In this document: positions 55,490 to 55,536 of the stretch, piece after piece
Numbering within the stretch: the first letter of the stretch is position 1
How the letters are laid out: each line of letters starts with the position of its first letter
Assembly (NCBI GenBank): GCA_025359505.1
Contig: JANYHH010000125.1
Coordinates: 1 to 55,536, forward strand
DNA: 55,536 nt
Source: Deinococcales bacterium
GTDB taxonomy: Bacteria; Deinococcota; Deinococci; Deinococcales; JAAFIG01
Direction of reading: 5' to 3'
The notes under the pieces: generated by a model
The model's database searches: none
What the model saw: the letters and a program-made list of their open reading frames with translations, nothing else
What the model was told of the DNA's origin: nothing
Translations under genes and position numbers: made by a program

Positions 55490-55536
55490 ATGAATCATAA
55501 ACCCGTGCGAGACGCCCTGCAAGCCCACTTCGACCT
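55490..55536 (+). CDS. first codons of the gene after the toxin (candidate immunity gene, partial)
   Basis: ATG at 55490 after AGGAG opens MNHKPVRDALQAHFDL and runs off the window. It lies 35 bases after the toxin stop on the same strand. Toxins of the Ntox15 type are usually followed by their immunity gene, so that role is inferred from position only. Confidence 0.5.
   Translation, partial: MNHKPVRDALQAHFD

Overview
The window (about 60% GC by eye) is a chromosomal segment of a bacterium that best fits the Deinococcota (Deinococcus-Thermus) lineage. The evidence is a fused SecD-SecF translocase, an MglB-MglA roadblock/GTPase pair, a clpB promoter carrying an HspR-type HAIR operator as described in Deinococcus, and at least 16 genes that begin 6-9 bases after a TANNNT -10 box, i.e. 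leaderless transcripts of the kind described for Deinococcus. The species cannot be named from the sequence.

Layout. 1-7.7 kb: end of a TPR membrane protein, secDF, gap and pgk separated by an intrinsic terminator, and lnt, all of the latter on the minus strand. 8.0-8.7 kb: metallophosphoesterase. 8.8-15.1 kb: a minus-strand hexitol (sorbitol/mannitol-type) operon with binding protein, two permeases, two zinc MDR dehydrogenases and one SDR dehydrogenase; it is divergent from a LacI regulator (15.5 kb), and the gap between them holds two identical palindromic operators. 16.7-20.6 kb: inositol-monophosphatase-like enzyme, calcineurin-like phosphoesterase, CNNM/CorC-type membrane protein with a long leader, cytidine deaminase. 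20.9-24.0 kb: a second carbohydrate ABC importer, again without an ATPase. 24.0-25.9 kb: small coiled-coil protein, Uma2 nuclease-fold protein, LLM flavin monooxygenase. 26.0-28.6 kb: clpB. 28.9-31.9 kb: small envelope proteins (one broken by an in-frame TAG), moaC, S41 peptidase. 31.9-36.7 kb: Sua5 and a 1248-residue GH13 enzyme fused to a Lys/Pro/Ala tail and an HhH domain. 36.8-38.7 kb: tandem paralogous membrane proteins. 39.1-42.8 kb: a tightly coupled set of C45 acyltransferase, DJ-1/PfpI, MBL-fold and methyltransferase genes, followed by a foreign AT-rich gene. 42.9-49.1 kb: M24 peptidase, murA, RHH protein, two lipoproteins, amidohydrolase, a DUF3293 gene coupled to a frameshifted gene. 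49.2-52.0 kb: NAGPA-like envelope protein, mglB, mglA. 52.1-55.5 kb: a 1125-residue toxin-like protein with an N-terminal DUF4157 HExxH module and a C-terminal Ntox15/Tde1-like DNase domain, followed by the first codons of a candidate immunity gene at the window edge.

Two things stand out. First, the palindrome CTCGAG is present at roughly 7 copies per kb, about 20 times the chance expectation, in genes (all three codon phases) and in spacers. It is sparse in strongly conserved genes and nearly absent from a foreign gene, so it behaves like a highly iterated palindrome comparable to cyanobacterial HIP1. Second, the DUF4157-Ntox15 protein looks like a contractile-injection-system cargo toxin with a modular C-terminus. 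The two tandem paralogs at 36.8-38.7 kb, one with 1 and the other with 7 CTCGAG sites, offer a natural experiment on how the palindrome spreads.
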